Shown: one piece after another, positions 51,995-59,811 of the stretch | Position numbering within the stretch: position 1 is the first letter of the stretch | How the letters are laid out: the number at the start of each line of letters is the position of its first letter | Source: Marmoricola sp. URHB0036 | Lineage (GTDB): Bacteria > Actinomycetota > Actinomycetes > Propionibacteriales > Nocardioidaceae | Direction of reading: 5' to 3' | Assembly (NCBI RefSeq): GCF_000426045.1 | Contig: NZ_AUEP01000005.1 | Coordinates: 310,001-374,000, forward strand | DNA: 64,000 bases | Made by a program: the position numbers and the translations under genes | The notes under the pieces: model-generated | What the model was told of the DNA's origin: nothing | The model's database searches: none | Seen by the model: the letters and a program-made list of their open reading frames with translations, nothing else

Positions 51995-52042
51995 ACACGC
52001 AGGATAGCGATTCGCGGCTTGGTCAGCGTCGCCCGGCCCTCG

Positions 52043-52048
52043 TAGCCT
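52043..52048 (+). promoter_or_regulatory. -10 hexamer (TAGCCT) for the MscS gene
   Basis: TAGCCT with a 7-nt gap to ATG 52056; leaderless layout. Confidence 0.55.
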
Positions 52049-52055
52049 CCCTCAC

Positions 52056-53060
52056 ATGCTTTCGCTGACTTCTGTCCACTCGGCACCGACGCAGGCGTTC
52101 CTCGACATGCCTGCCACCTGCCGGACCAGTGACAGTGACAGCTGGACGTGTGCGGCTGTCTATCACTGGACCGGCAACGAGACGCTCGCCCACGGAGCAA
52201 CGTGGCTGATCGGCAAGCCACTGGCCATCCTCGTCATCCTGCTCGTGGCCGTCGTGGTGCGGTGGCTCGCCTCCAAGGCGATCGACCGCGTCGTACGCCG
52301 CGCCGAGAACGCCTCCCTGGGCGCCGGGCGGGTCGGTCACAACCGGCGTGCCGCGCGAGCCAGGAGCCTGGGCTCGTTGCTGAAGAGCATCACCACGACG
52401 GTCGTCTTCGGCATCGCTGCGGTGATGATCCTCGACGAGCTCGGCATGAACGTCGCCCCGATCCTCGCCAGTGCCGGGGTCCTCGGCCTGGCCATCGGCT
52501 TCGGCGCGCAGAACCTCGTCAAGGACTTCCTGTCCGGCGTGATGATGATGGTCGAGGACCAGTACGGCGTCGGCGACGAGGTCGACCTCGGCGAGGCGAT
52601 CGGCACGGTGGAGCACGTCGCCCTTCGCGTCACGCGCGTCCGCGACGTCAACGGCACCGTCTGGTACGTGCGCAACGGCGAGATCCTCCGCGTCGGCAAC
52701 TCCAGCCAGAACTGGGCCCGCACGGTGCTCGACGTCAACGTCAGCTACGACCAGGACCTGCGCAAGGTCCGCGAGGTGCTGCAGGACGTCGCCCACGGTC
52801 TCTGGGACGACGAGGACTACAAGGACGTCATCCTCGAGGAGCCCGAGGTCTGGGGCGTGCAGGCGCTCAACCCCGACTGGGTGACGGTCCGCGTCACGCT
52901 GAAGACCGCGCCCCTGAAGCAGTGGGGCGTCGCCCGCGAGATGCGCGAGCGCATCAAGGCGCGCTTCGACCACGAGGGCATCTCGATGCAGGTGCCGCAG
53001 CGGCTCTTCTGGCAGCAGGGTCCTGGGCAGGTCATCACCCCCGACGGCGCACCTGAGTAG
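52056..53060 (+). CDS. Small-conductance mechanosensitive channel (MscS family)
   Basis: This 334-residue channel has an N-terminal extracellular-side stretch with two cysteines (C22, C32), three hydrophobic segments (about 52-72, 108-128, 132-165) and the cytoplasmic vestibule. The pore helix and gate region reads SAGVLGLAIGFGAQNLVKDF followed by LSGVMMMVEDQYGVGDEV, the classic MscS signature. It opens under membrane tension to release solutes in hypo-osmotic shock. ATG 52056 has TAGCCT seven bases before it. The stop lies within a short inverted repeat (53053-53070). Confidence 0.93.
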   Translation: MLSLTSVHSAPTQAFLDMPATCRTSDSDSWTCAAVYHWTGNETLAHGATWLIGKPLAILVILLVAVVVRWLASKAIDRVVRRAENASLGAGRVGHNRRAARARSLGSLLKSITTTVVFGIAAVMILDELGMNVAPILASAGVLGLAIGFGAQNLVKDFLSGVMMMVEDQYGVGDEVDLGEAIGTVEHVALRVTRVRDVNGTVWYVRNGEILRVGNSSQNWARTVLDVNVSYDQDLRKVREVLQDVAHGLWDDEDYKDVILEEPEVWGVQALNPDWVTVRVTLKTAPLKQWGVAREMRERIKARFDHEGISMQVPQRLFWQQGPGQVITPDGAPE

Positions 53061-53070
53061 CACTACTCAG
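53053..53070. repeat. Short inverted repeat over the MscS stop codon
   Basis: CTGAGTAG-CA-CTACTCAG, perfect 8-bp arms including the TAG stop. The short loop makes it a weak terminator at best; an operator for the next gene is possible. Confidence 0.4.
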
Positions 53071-53128
53071 CACACCTGAGTCCGGTCGCCGACGCGCGGG
53101 GCCGGTGCCAGGGACGACGATCGTCGAC

Positions 53129-55570
53129 ATGAGCAAACTGGTCGACCCCACCCTGTGCCCCGACTGCCGGGCACTGCTGGATCCAGCAGCGACCTGCACC
53201 TCCTGCGGGCTCGAGGTCACCGGGCCCCTCGCCGCCGAGCTCTGGCAGCGCATGGTCGCCGCCGACCGGGTCGTCGAGCAGCTGCGTGCGCTCTCGGGAC
53301 GGGTCGCCACACCCGCACTGCCCTCCGCACCGGCCGCGACCCTGGGCAACGACCTCCCCGCGTTCCCCCGGAGCGACACCGGACCGGCGCGCAGGAGACT
53401 GCTGCCCTCCGCGTCCGTCCCGGTCGTGCTCCTCTCCCTCGGGGCGCTGTGCCTGCTCGTGGCCGCGACCGTCTTCGTGGCCGTGGCGTGGAGCGTCCTC
53501 GGGCTGACCGGACGAACCCTGGTCCTGCTCGGCGTCACCGGCCTGCTCGCGATGGCCGCGGTCGCGGTCAGCCGCCGGGGCCTGCGCGGAGCGGCCGAGG
53601 CCCTGTGGCTGGTCGTCTTCGGGATGCTCACCGTCGACCTGCTCGGGGCTCAGTCCGCCGGCCTGGCCGGACTCGACGCGCTCGACTGGCGCGGCACCGG
53701 CGCCCTGGTCGGGCTGACCCTCTTCGTGACCGGGCTGGCGGTCGGGCTCTGGGCCGAGCGCCAGCCGGTCGGTCGGGTGTACGGCGCCGAGGCCGTCGCC
53801 GCTCTCGGGGTTCTGGTGCTCTGCGCGACCAACGCCTGGTGCGCCGAGATCCCGGCCGTCGGGTGCACCGTGGCGATCCCGCTGCTCGCGGTGCTGTTCG
53901 TGGCCCTGCGGCGCTTGCTGCCCGTGACGGCGTACGGCGTCGGCGGGATCGGTGTGCTCAGCTGGGTGGTGCTCCTGCTCGTCGGCTTGGACCGAGCCCT
54001 CGAGCAGGTCGGTCTCGGAGCATGGTGGTCCGACCTGCGCGGCTGGCCGCTCCTGGCCGCCACCCTCTTCGCGGCCGTCGTCGTGCACGCCAGGTCGGTG
54101 CCCGCGGCCGCACGTCCGGTCGCCGCCGGGCTGGCCCTGCTCCCGCTCGTGCTCCTGGCCGAGGCTCCTGCGACCCCTGGCACCCAGACCCGGGACCTCG
54201 CGGTCGCCGGATTCGTCGTGCTGGTCCTCGGCCTGGTCGCCTTCGCAGCGCCGCGCGCCTGGGCGCTCGGGGCAACGGTCCTGGCCGGACTGGGGGTGCT
54301 GGGCCTCGGGGTCGTACTGGCGATCGCGCCCTGGGACGCGCTCGACGGGTCCGGCACCGGGATCGCCCCCTGGACCTACGCTGTGGTCGGTCTCTGCGTC
54401 GCCGCGACGCTGGCACTCCTTCTCCGGCAGGTCCGCGACCAGGACCGGAACCTGGCCACGCGGTGCGTCACTGCTGTGGCACCCGCGGTGCTCGCGCTGG
54501 GTGCGCTCGACGTGGCCCTCCTCAGCGAGTCGCCCCTGTGGGCCGGTGTGCTCGCCGGCGTCCTCGCGACAACGGTTGCCGGCGGAGCCGCCTGGTGGGT
54601 GCGCGAGCACTCGGTGGCCAGCTGGGTCGGCAGTGCCACGACGGCATACCTCGCGATCGTCACCGTCCGCACCGCTTCCGCCGACGATCTCCTGCTCGCC
54701 CTGACGCTCTCCGTGCTGGTCCTCGGCCTGCTGACCGCCTACGCCCTGCGCGAGACGGCGGGTGGCACCGTGTCGGCGGCCGTCACCGGAGGCCTGGCCG
54801 CGCTCCTCGGGGCGTGGGCCCTGGTGGCGTGGGGGGCACAGCTGGGCTCGGACCACGACGCGATCGCCATCGCGCTCGCCCTGTACGCCGCACTCGTGGG
54901 CGTCCTCGCCGCCCCGATCACCCGCAGCAGCACCTCGCGCATCACCTTCGAGGTCTCGGCGCTCGTGGTCGGCGGCGCCGCGGCCACCTACCCGGCCGAC
55001 GCCCGGACGAGCGCCATGGCGCTCACCATCGTCGGCAGCGCGATCTGCCTGGTGGCGGTCGCTCGGCGCGATCGCGAGCTGTTCAGCTGGCTCGGCGCAG
55101 TGGTCCTCGGGCTCGCAACGGTCATGCGGGTGGCCCTGGAGGTGCAGGCTCCCGAGCTGTACACGCTCCCGGCGGCGGTCGTGCTCGTGGTGGCAGGCGC
55201 GTGGCGGCTGCGCACCGACGAGGCCGCGAACAGCTTCGCCGCCCTCGGCAGCGGGCTGACGCTCGCCCTGCTGCCCAGCCTCCTGCTCGCACTCGACGAG
55301 CCGGTCTCGGTGCGTGGCGCGCTCGTCGCGGCCGCGGGCATCCTGGTGCTCACGGCAGGCATCCAGCAGCGGCTCGCGGCGCCGTTCGTGCTGGGCGCGG
55401 TGACCACCGGGCTGCTCGCCCTGCGCCACCTCGAGCCGTACGCCGACGCCGTGCCGCGCTGGATCTCCCTCGGCGCCGTCGGCCTGGCCCTGCTGCTCGT
55501 CGGCATCACCTGGGAGGCCCGGCGCCGCAACCTGGAGACGGCAGGCCGCTACCTGGCCGACCTGCGCTGA
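53129..55570 (+). CDS. SCO7613-type large polytopic membrane protein with N-terminal zinc ribbon
   Basis: This 813-residue protein has a short zinc-ribbon-like N-terminus (CPDCRALLDPAATCTSCG, about 11-28), a hydrophilic linker, and then more than twenty hydrophobic segments from about residue 98 to the end. This resembles actinobacterial membrane proteins with the SCO7613 C-terminal domain. Function is unknown; no catalytic residues stand out. Composition is heavily Ala/Leu/Val. The start is set at ATG 53129 because GACGAT lies seven bases upstream (53116-53121); the frame is open to 53105. It is followed by the haemoglobin gene after 23 bases. Confidence 0.8.
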   Translation: MSKLVDPTLCPDCRALLDPAATCTSCGLEVTGPLAAELWQRMVAADRVVEQLRALSGRVATPALPSAPAATLGNDLPAFPRSDTGPARRRLLPSASVPVVLLSLGALCLLVAATVFVAVAWSVLGLTGRTLVLLGVTGLLAMAAVAVSRRGLRGAAEALWLVVFGMLTVDLLGAQSAGLAGLDALDWRGTGALVGLTLFVTGLAVGLWAERQPVGRVYGAEAVAALGVLVLCATNAWCAEIPAVGCTVAIPLLAVLFVALRRLLPVTAYGVGGIGVLSWVVLLLVGLDRALEQVGLGAWWSDLRGWPLLAATLFAAVVVHARSVPAAARPVAAGLALLPLVLLAEAPATPGTQTRDLAVAGFVVLVLGLVAFAAPRAWALGATVLAGLGVLGLGVVLAIAPWDALDGSGTGIAPWTYAVVGLCVAATLALLLRQVRDQDRNLATRCVTAVAPAVLALGALDVALLSESPLWAGVLAGVLATTVAGGAAWWVREHSVASWVGSATTAYLAIVTVRTASADDLLLALTLSVLVLGLLTAYALRETAGGTVSAAVTGGLAALLGAWALVAWGAQLGSDHDAIAIALALYAALVGVLAAPITRSSTSRITFEVSALVVGGAAATYPADARTSAMALTIVGSAICLVAVARRDRELFSWLGAVVLGLATVMRVALEVQAPELYTLPAAVVLVVAGAWRLRTDEAANSFAALGSGLTLALLPSLLLALDEPVSVRGALVAAAGILVLTAGIQQRLAAPFVLGAVTTGLLALRHLEPYADAVPRWISLGAVGLALLLVGITWEARRRNLETAGRYLADLR

Positions 55571-55593
55571 CGGCCTCTCGGCACAATGGCCAC

Positions 55594-56025
55594 ATGAGCA
55601 CCCCGGCAGACTCGCCCGCCACGTTCTACGACGCGATCGGCGGCAGCCCGACGATCCGCGGGATCGTCAAGCGCTTCTACGAGGGCGTCGCCACTGACGA
55701 GGTGCTGCGGCCGCTGTACCCCGAGGAAGACCTCGGCCCGGCGGAGAACCGGTTCGCCATGTTCCTGGAGCAGTACTGGGGCGGTCCCACGACGTACTCC
55801 GACCAGCGCGGGCACCCCCGTCTCCGGATGCGGCATGCCCCGTTCGCCGTCACGACTACGGCCCGCGACCACTGGCTGCACCACTTCCGGGCGGCCCTCG
55901 ACGAGGCCGACCTGACGCCGGAGCAGGACCAGCAGTTCTGGGAGTACGTCACCCACGCCGCCCAGTTCATGGTGAACACCCTCGACGGCCCGGATCCTGC
56001 CGCGGGACGCACTCAGCTCGGCTGA
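55594..56025 (+). CDS. glbO: Truncated haemoglobin, group II (GlbO-like)
   Basis: This 143-residue group II truncated globin contains TFYDAIGGSPTIRGIVKRFY at the N-terminus and YWGGPTTYSDQRGHPRLRMR. The proximal haem His is H81 in MRHAPFAV, and the distal-pocket Trp of group II is W95 in RDHWLHHF. It binds oxygen or NO and may support respiration or detoxify peroxide/NO. CACAAT six bases upstream of the ATG suggests a leaderless start. Its last 13 bases overlap the 3' end of the convergent thioesterase gene (56013-56025). Confidence 0.94.
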   Translation: MSTPADSPATFYDAIGGSPTIRGIVKRFYEGVATDEVLRPLYPEEDLGPAENRFAMFLEQYWGGPTTYSDQRGHPRLRMRHAPFAVTTTARDHWLHHFRAALDEADLTPEQDQQFWEYVTHAAQFMVNTLDGPDPAAGRTQLG

Positions 56026-56825
56026 CCGAGCTCCTGCAGCAGCCGCGCGCGCTGGGCGTCAGCCATGTCGGTGGGCCGCTGCGTCTCCATGTCGAAGATG
56101 ACCATCACGACGGCGGCCTTGGCCAGCACCCGCTCGCCGTCGAGCACCTCGGCCTGGATGGTGAACGACCGCGTCCCGACGTGACCGATCCAGGAGCGCA
56201 CGGCGTACGGCTCGCGCCGGTGTGCCAGCGGCTCGAGGTAGGTCACGTCGGTGCGCGCGACCACGTGGTGGCTCCAGCGCTGGCCGCGGGTGTGCAGCCC
56301 CATCAGGAACGTGATGCGCGCTTCCTGGAGGAACTCGAAGAACGCCACGTCGCGGGCGAGTCCGTGCTCGTCGACGTCTGCGCGCCGCACGGTGAGGGGG
56401 TAGACGTCCCCTCCCTGGGGGGCACTGTCGGCGAGCGGGCGCCACTCGTGGTCGGGCGCCTTGAGCCCCTCGAGGACCTCGAGCTCGGAGGCCGAGGGCC
56501 GGACGGCGAGCTCGGTAGAGACCCGGGCGTGCACGACCCGCTCACCGTCGGGTGAGCCCGGTGCGTCGTACACCTCGTGGGCCAGGGCCAGAGTCTGGTC
56601 GCCCACGTCGGTGACCCAGGAGTCGACCAGCACCGGACGCCGGCGGAAGACCAGCGGCGCGGCGAACTCCACCCGGTGTCGCGTCACCGGCGCCCGGCCC
56701 GTGGGACTGTCGGGAAACAGCCGCTCACGGGCCTCGGCGACGTAGTCGAGGTAGGTGACGTTGTTGACGTGGCCGAGCAGGTCCATGTCGGCCCAGCGCA
56801 TGGGGCACTCGTAGGTGTGCGGCAC
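56013..56825 (-). CDS. Double hot-dog acyl-CoA thioesterase
   Basis: This 270-residue protein has two hot-dog domains. The first (1-125) has RWADMDLLGHVNNVTYLDYV, the catalytic-type Asp and the HVNN motif. The second (about 140-270) has VRRADVDEHGLARDVAFFEF. It probably hydrolyses acyl-CoA thioesters, chain length unknown. GTG 56825 is preferred over ATG 56846 because the family motif begins soon after (VPHTYECPMRWADMD) and a CACGAT hexamer lies six bases upstream of it. It is convergent with glbO with a 13-base overlap. Confidence 0.88.
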   Translation of the reverse strand: MPHTYECPMRWADMDLLGHVNNVTYLDYVAEARERLFPDSPTGRAPVTRHRVEFAAPLVFRRRPVLVDSWVTDVGDQTLALAHEVYDAPGSPDGERVVHARVSTELAVRPSASELEVLEGLKAPDHEWRPLADSAPQGGDVYPLTVRRADVDEHGLARDVAFFEFLQEARITFLMGLHTRGQRWSHHVVARTDVTYLEPLAHRREPYAVRSWIGHVGTRSFTIQAEVLDGERVLAKAAVVMVIFDMETQRPTDMADAQRARLLQELGQPS

Positions 56826-56845
56826 GCGCCGATCGTGCCAGAGCA

Positions 56846-56861
56846 AGCCCCGCGCGGGGCT
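56846..56861. terminator. Palindrome at the end of the 59-residue gene
   Basis: AGCCCCGCGCGGGGCT can form a 6-bp GC stem with a 4-nt loop. It touches the stop codon of the small membrane protein gene and precedes the thioesterase start. Confidence 0.4.
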
Positions 56862-57040
56862 CAGTGCCCGAGGACGAGGTGGCCGTAGTACTGGAAGACA
56901 CCCTCGTGGCGACGCACCCTGGTCGAGTGGTTCTGCACGAAGAAGGTCGCGAGCGAACCGATGGCCAGGGCGAGGGAGATGGCGGCCACGGCGAAGAAGA
57001 CGGTCACGAACGGAGTCACGTTCGGAAGGTCGAAGGTCAT
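56861..57040 (-). CDS. 59-residue single-pass membrane protein
   Basis: A short complete gene that falls below usual ORF cut-offs: MTFDLPNVTPFVTVFFAVAA, one long hydrophobic segment (about 10-34), then a basic tail RVRRHEGVFQYYGHLVLGH. AAAGGACATCTC lies directly before the ATG at 57040. The divergent promoter region carries two palindromes that look like operators for the TetR regulator encoded at 57152, so it is probably the regulator's target. No family is recognised; small size and topology suggest a regulatory or stress membrane peptide. Coding support comes from the ribosome-binding site, operator and third-position GC, not homology. Confidence 0.65.
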   Translation of the reverse strand: MTFDLPNVTPFVTVFFAVAAISLALAIGSLATFFVQNHSTRVRRHEGVFQYYGHLVLGH

Positions 57041-57061
57041 GAGATGTCCTTTCCTAGGTCT

Positions 57062-57088
57062 CTACATCTGTAGAATCTACAAGTGTAG
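57062..57088. promoter_or_regulatory. Tandem palindromic operator for the TetR regulator
   Basis: CTACATCTGTAG (57062-57073) and CTACAAGTGTAG (57077-57088) are two 5-bp-arm palindromes repeated at a 15-bp interval, between the divergent small membrane protein and TetR genes. The region also holds TAGATT/TACACT-type -10 elements for the minus gene, so binding would block it. Confidence 0.75.
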
Positions 57089-57151
57089 AACCACCCGTTC
57101 AAGGGGCCCGGTAGTGTCCTGCGTCACCTGCGATCCACAGGGAGGAGCGGC

Positions 57152-57769
57152 ATGACCATCCCGGAGATACCTTTCACGCCCCGGCAGGTGCAGCTGCTCT
57201 CCGCAGCGGCGCGGGTGGTCGCGCGGAGCGGTCTGCGCGGCCTGACCCACCGGGCGGTGGATGCTGAGGCGGGCCTGCCCGAGGGCAGCTGTTCGGCGTA
57301 CATGCGCACGCGGGTCGCACTGCTCACCCGTCTCGCGGAGTACGTCACCTCGCAGTTCGCGCACGACATCTCCGACCTCACCCAGCGGATCGAGCAGCAC
57401 GCACGAGTCGACGGCTATGTCGTGCGCGAGACCCTCGCCATGCTGCGCTCCTGGCTCGACGACCCCGAGCTGCTGCTGGTGCGGATGGAGCTGACCATCG
57501 AGGGCGCGCGCCAGCCGGAGGTGGCCGACATCCTCCAGGTGCAGTGGGTCCAGCTGGTGCAGATCGTGGAGCACGCCATGGAGGCCACCGGCAAGGAGCA
57601 CAACCCGGCCCGCGCCCGGACGCTGCTCGCCGCGATCGACGGCGTGCTGCTGCGCGCCGTGCGCGAGGACCCCGCGGATCGGGCGCGTTTCCTGGGCGAG
57701 AGCCTCGAGCTGCTGATGACCTCCTTGGTGGGGAAGAGCACAGAGTCAACTCACCAGTCCCTGTCCTAG
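57152..57769 (+). CDS. TetR-family transcriptional regulator
   Basis: This is a 205-residue TetR-type protein. The N-terminal HTH spans about 11-58 (AARVVARSGLRGLTHRAVDA, EAGLPEGSCSAYMRTRVALL); the recognition helix is unusual, with SCSAYMRTR in place of the common YYHF pattern. The C-terminal helical ligand domain is 70-195. A GGAGG ribosome-binding site precedes ATG 57152. It is divergent from the 59-residue membrane protein gene with a two-palindrome operator between them, so autoregulation and control of that gene are likely. A thiolase gene follows on the same strand after 57 bases, so a fatty-acid-related ligand is conceivable. Confidence 0.88.
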   Translation: MTIPEIPFTPRQVQLLSAAARVVARSGLRGLTHRAVDAEAGLPEGSCSAYMRTRVALLTRLAEYVTSQFAHDISDLTQRIEQHARVDGYVVRETLAMLRSWLDDPELLLVRMELTIEGARQPEVADILQVQWVQLVQIVEHAMEATGKEHNPARARTLLAAIDGVLLRAVREDPADRARFLGESLELLMTSLVGKSTESTHQSLS

Positions 57770-57826
57770 GGTGGTCGATGCCCCGCGACGCCTGCGCGTC
57801 GCACACCCACACGAGCAGGAGACCAC

Positions 57827-59044
57827 ATGCCCGAGGCAGTGATCGTTTCTGCGGCCCGCTCCCCCATCGGCCGCGCCAACAAGGGTTCGCTCAAGGACTT
57901 CCGACCCGACGACCTCAGCGCGCTGATCATCAAGGCGGCGCTGGACAAGGTGCCGGAGCTCGACCCGACCACGATCAACGACCTCATGCTCGGTTGCGGA
58001 CTCCCCGGCGGCGAGGCCGGCAACAACATGGGCCGCGTGGTCGCCACGCTGCTCGGGTACGACGAGATCCCGGGCACCACGATCACCCGCTACTGCTCCT
58101 CCTCGGTGCAGACCTCGCGGATGGCCTTCCACGCGATCAAGGCCGGCGAGGGCGACGCTTTCATCTCCGCCGGCGTCGAGACCGTCTCCCGCTTCGCCAA
58201 GGGCACCTCGGACCACATCCCCGACACCCGCAACCCGAAGTTCGACGAGGCCAACGCGCGCACCGACGAGTACGCCCAGGGCGGCCAGGACTGGCACGAC
58301 CCCCGCGACGACGGGAAGCTCCCGGACATCTACATCGCCATGGGCCAGACGGCCGAGAACGTCGCGCGGATGCGCGGCCTCGACCGCAAGGAGCTCGACG
58401 AGTTCGGCGTCCGCAGCCAGAACCTCGCCGAGAAGGCGATCAACGACGGCTTCTGGGCCAACGAGATCACCCCGGTCGCCGGCCCCGACGGCACCATGGT
58501 CAGCAGCGACGACGGCCCGCGCGCCGGCGTCACCTACGACGCGATCTCCCAGCTCAAGCCGGTCTTCCGGCCGGACGGCGTCGTCACCGCCGGCAACTGC
58601 TGCCCGCTCAACGACGGCGCTGCGGCGGTCATCGTCATGTCCGACACCCGGGCCAAGGAGCTCGGCATCACGCCGCTGGCGCGCATCGTCTCCACCGGAG
58701 TCACCGGCCTCTCCCCCGAGATCATGGGCCTCGGACCGGTCGAGGCGACCAGGCAGGCGCTGAAGAACGCCGACATGACGATCGACGACATCGACCTGGT
58801 CGAGATCAACGAGGCCTTCGCGGCCCAGGTGGTCCCGTCGTACCAGGACCTCGGCATCGACTTCGACCGCCTCAACATCAACGGCGGCTCGATCGCGGTG
58901 GGTCACCCGTTCGGCATGACCGGCGCCCGGCTGCAGAACACGATGCTGAACTCGCTGAAGTGGCACGACAAGTCCACCGGCCTGATCACCATGTGCGTCG
59001 GTGGTGGCCAGGGCATGGCGATGATCCTGGAGCGGCTCAGCTGA
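57827..59044 (+). CDS. Acetyl-CoA C-acyltransferase (thiolase)
   Basis: This is a 405-residue thiolase. Catalytic C90 is in ITRYCSSSVQTSRM; GHPFGMTGAR and MCVGGGQGMAM hold the active-site His and the second Cys. It cleaves 3-ketoacyl-CoA in beta-oxidation or condenses acetyl-CoA in the reverse direction. The absence of an adjacent FadB-type gene leaves the chain length open. CAGGAGACC lies directly upstream of ATG 57827. It ends at a strong 17-bp hairpin shared with the convergent YceI gene. It may be cotranscribed with the upstream TetR regulator gene. Confidence 0.94.
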   Translation: MPEAVIVSAARSPIGRANKGSLKDFRPDDLSALIIKAALDKVPELDPTTINDLMLGCGLPGGEAGNNMGRVVATLLGYDEIPGTTITRYCSSSVQTSRMAFHAIKAGEGDAFISAGVETVSRFAKGTSDHIPDTRNPKFDEANARTDEYAQGGQDWHDPRDDGKLPDIYIAMGQTAENVARMRGLDRKELDEFGVRSQNLAEKAINDGFWANEITPVAGPDGTMVSSDDGPRAGVTYDAISQLKPVFRPDGVVTAGNCCPLNDGAAAVIVMSDTRAKELGITPLARIVSTGVTGLSPEIMGLGPVEATRQALKNADMTIDDIDLVEINEAFAAQVVPSYQDLGIDFDRLNINGGSIAVGHPFGMTGARLQNTMLNSLKWHDKSTGLITMCVGGGQGMAMILERLS

Positions 59045-59061
59045 GCTGCCCCTGAACATGC

Positions 59062-59100
59062 CGAGAGGGCGCATCCGGGTATTCCGGATGCGCCCTCTCG
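59062..59100. terminator. Strong bidirectional hairpin
   Basis: A perfect 17-bp stem (59062-59078 with 59084-59100, starting CGAGAGGGCGCATCCGG) and a 5-nt loop, between the convergent thiolase and YceI genes. Confidence 0.85.
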
Positions 59101-59126
59101 TCGTACTGCTGGTGCTGCTGCAGGGG

Positions 59127-59678
59127 TCAGGCCTGCTCGCGCACGGCCTCCACGGCGAGGTGGATGTTCACCTTGTCGCCGACGAGGACGCGGCCGCCGT
59201 CGAGCGGGACGTTGAAGTCCACGCCGAAGTCCTTGCGGTTGATGACGCCGTTGGCCTCGAAGCCGAGACGCTGGCCGCCCCACGGGTCCTGGCCGATGCC
59301 GAGGAACTCGACCTCGAGCTCGACCGGCTTGGTGACGCCCTTGATGGTCAGGTCGCCGACGGCGGTGGTGCCGTCGAAGGAGGTGGTGGTGAAGGTCATC
59401 TGGCCGAACTTCTCCACGTCGAAGAAGTCAGCGGAGCGCAGGTGGCCGTCGCGCTGCTCGTCGCGGGTGTTCACCGAGTTCAGGTCGATGGTCGCGGTCG
59501 CGCGGGTGCCCTCGAGCGAGTCGCCGGTGGTCAGGGAGCCCTCGAACTTCTCGAACTGGCCCCGGACCTTGCTCATCAGGTGCCGCACGGTGAAACCGAC
59601 CTCGGAGTGGCTCGGGTCGATGGTCCACGAACCCGCGGTGATGTCGGTGTCGAAGGTGCTGTCAACGGTGATCGTCAT
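59127..59678 (-). CDS. YceI-family lipid-binding protein
   Basis: This 183-residue YceI-like lipocalin-fold protein contains WTIDPSHSEVGFTVRHLMSK (21-40), KFEGSLTTGDSLEGT, SADFFDVEKFGQMTF and INRKDFGVDFNVPLDGG. Members bind isoprenoid or other lipids. There is no signal peptide (it starts MTITVDSTFDTDITAG), so it is cytoplasmic, as usual for actinobacterial copies. GAGGACTGATCTGC precedes the ATG. It is divergent from a MarR gene with an inverted repeat between them, suggesting repression by that regulator. Confidence 0.92.
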   Translation of the reverse strand: MTITVDSTFDTDITAGSWTIDPSHSEVGFTVRHLMSKVRGQFEKFEGSLTTGDSLEGTRATATIDLNSVNTRDEQRDGHLRSADFFDVEKFGQMTFTTTSFDGTTAVGDLTIKGVTKPVELEVEFLGIGQDPWGGQRLGFEANGVINRKDFGVDFNVPLDGGRVLVGDKVNIHLAVEAVREQA

Positions 59679-59749
59679 GCAGATCAGTCCTCACGTACTG
59701 GCGCGGTGCGCGTCTCGCACCTGCGGTAGTACAGGCTTCAACTACCCGG

Positions 59750-59760
59750 ATTGAGGCAAT
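59750..59760. promoter_or_regulatory. Inverted repeat, possible MarR site
   Basis: ATTG-AGG-CAAT lies in the 133-bp divergent region between yceI-like and marR-like genes, in a locally AT-richer patch. Confidence 0.4.
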
Positions 59761-59799
59761 ATTCCCGCGGGACGGGACAATTTCGAATCCGTCGGGACC

Positions 59800-59805
59800 T
59801 ACACT
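59800..59805 (+). promoter_or_regulatory. -10 hexamer (TACACT) for the MarR gene
   Basis: TACACT with a 6-nt gap to ATG 59812; leaderless layout. Confidence 0.5.
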
Positions 59806-59811
59806 CCCGCC

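Noticed and set aside
53063-55429. 788-codon open frame on the minus strand
   Set aside because: Antisense shadow of the SCO7613-type membrane protein; extremely Gly/Glu/Asp/Arg-rich with no hydrophobic core.
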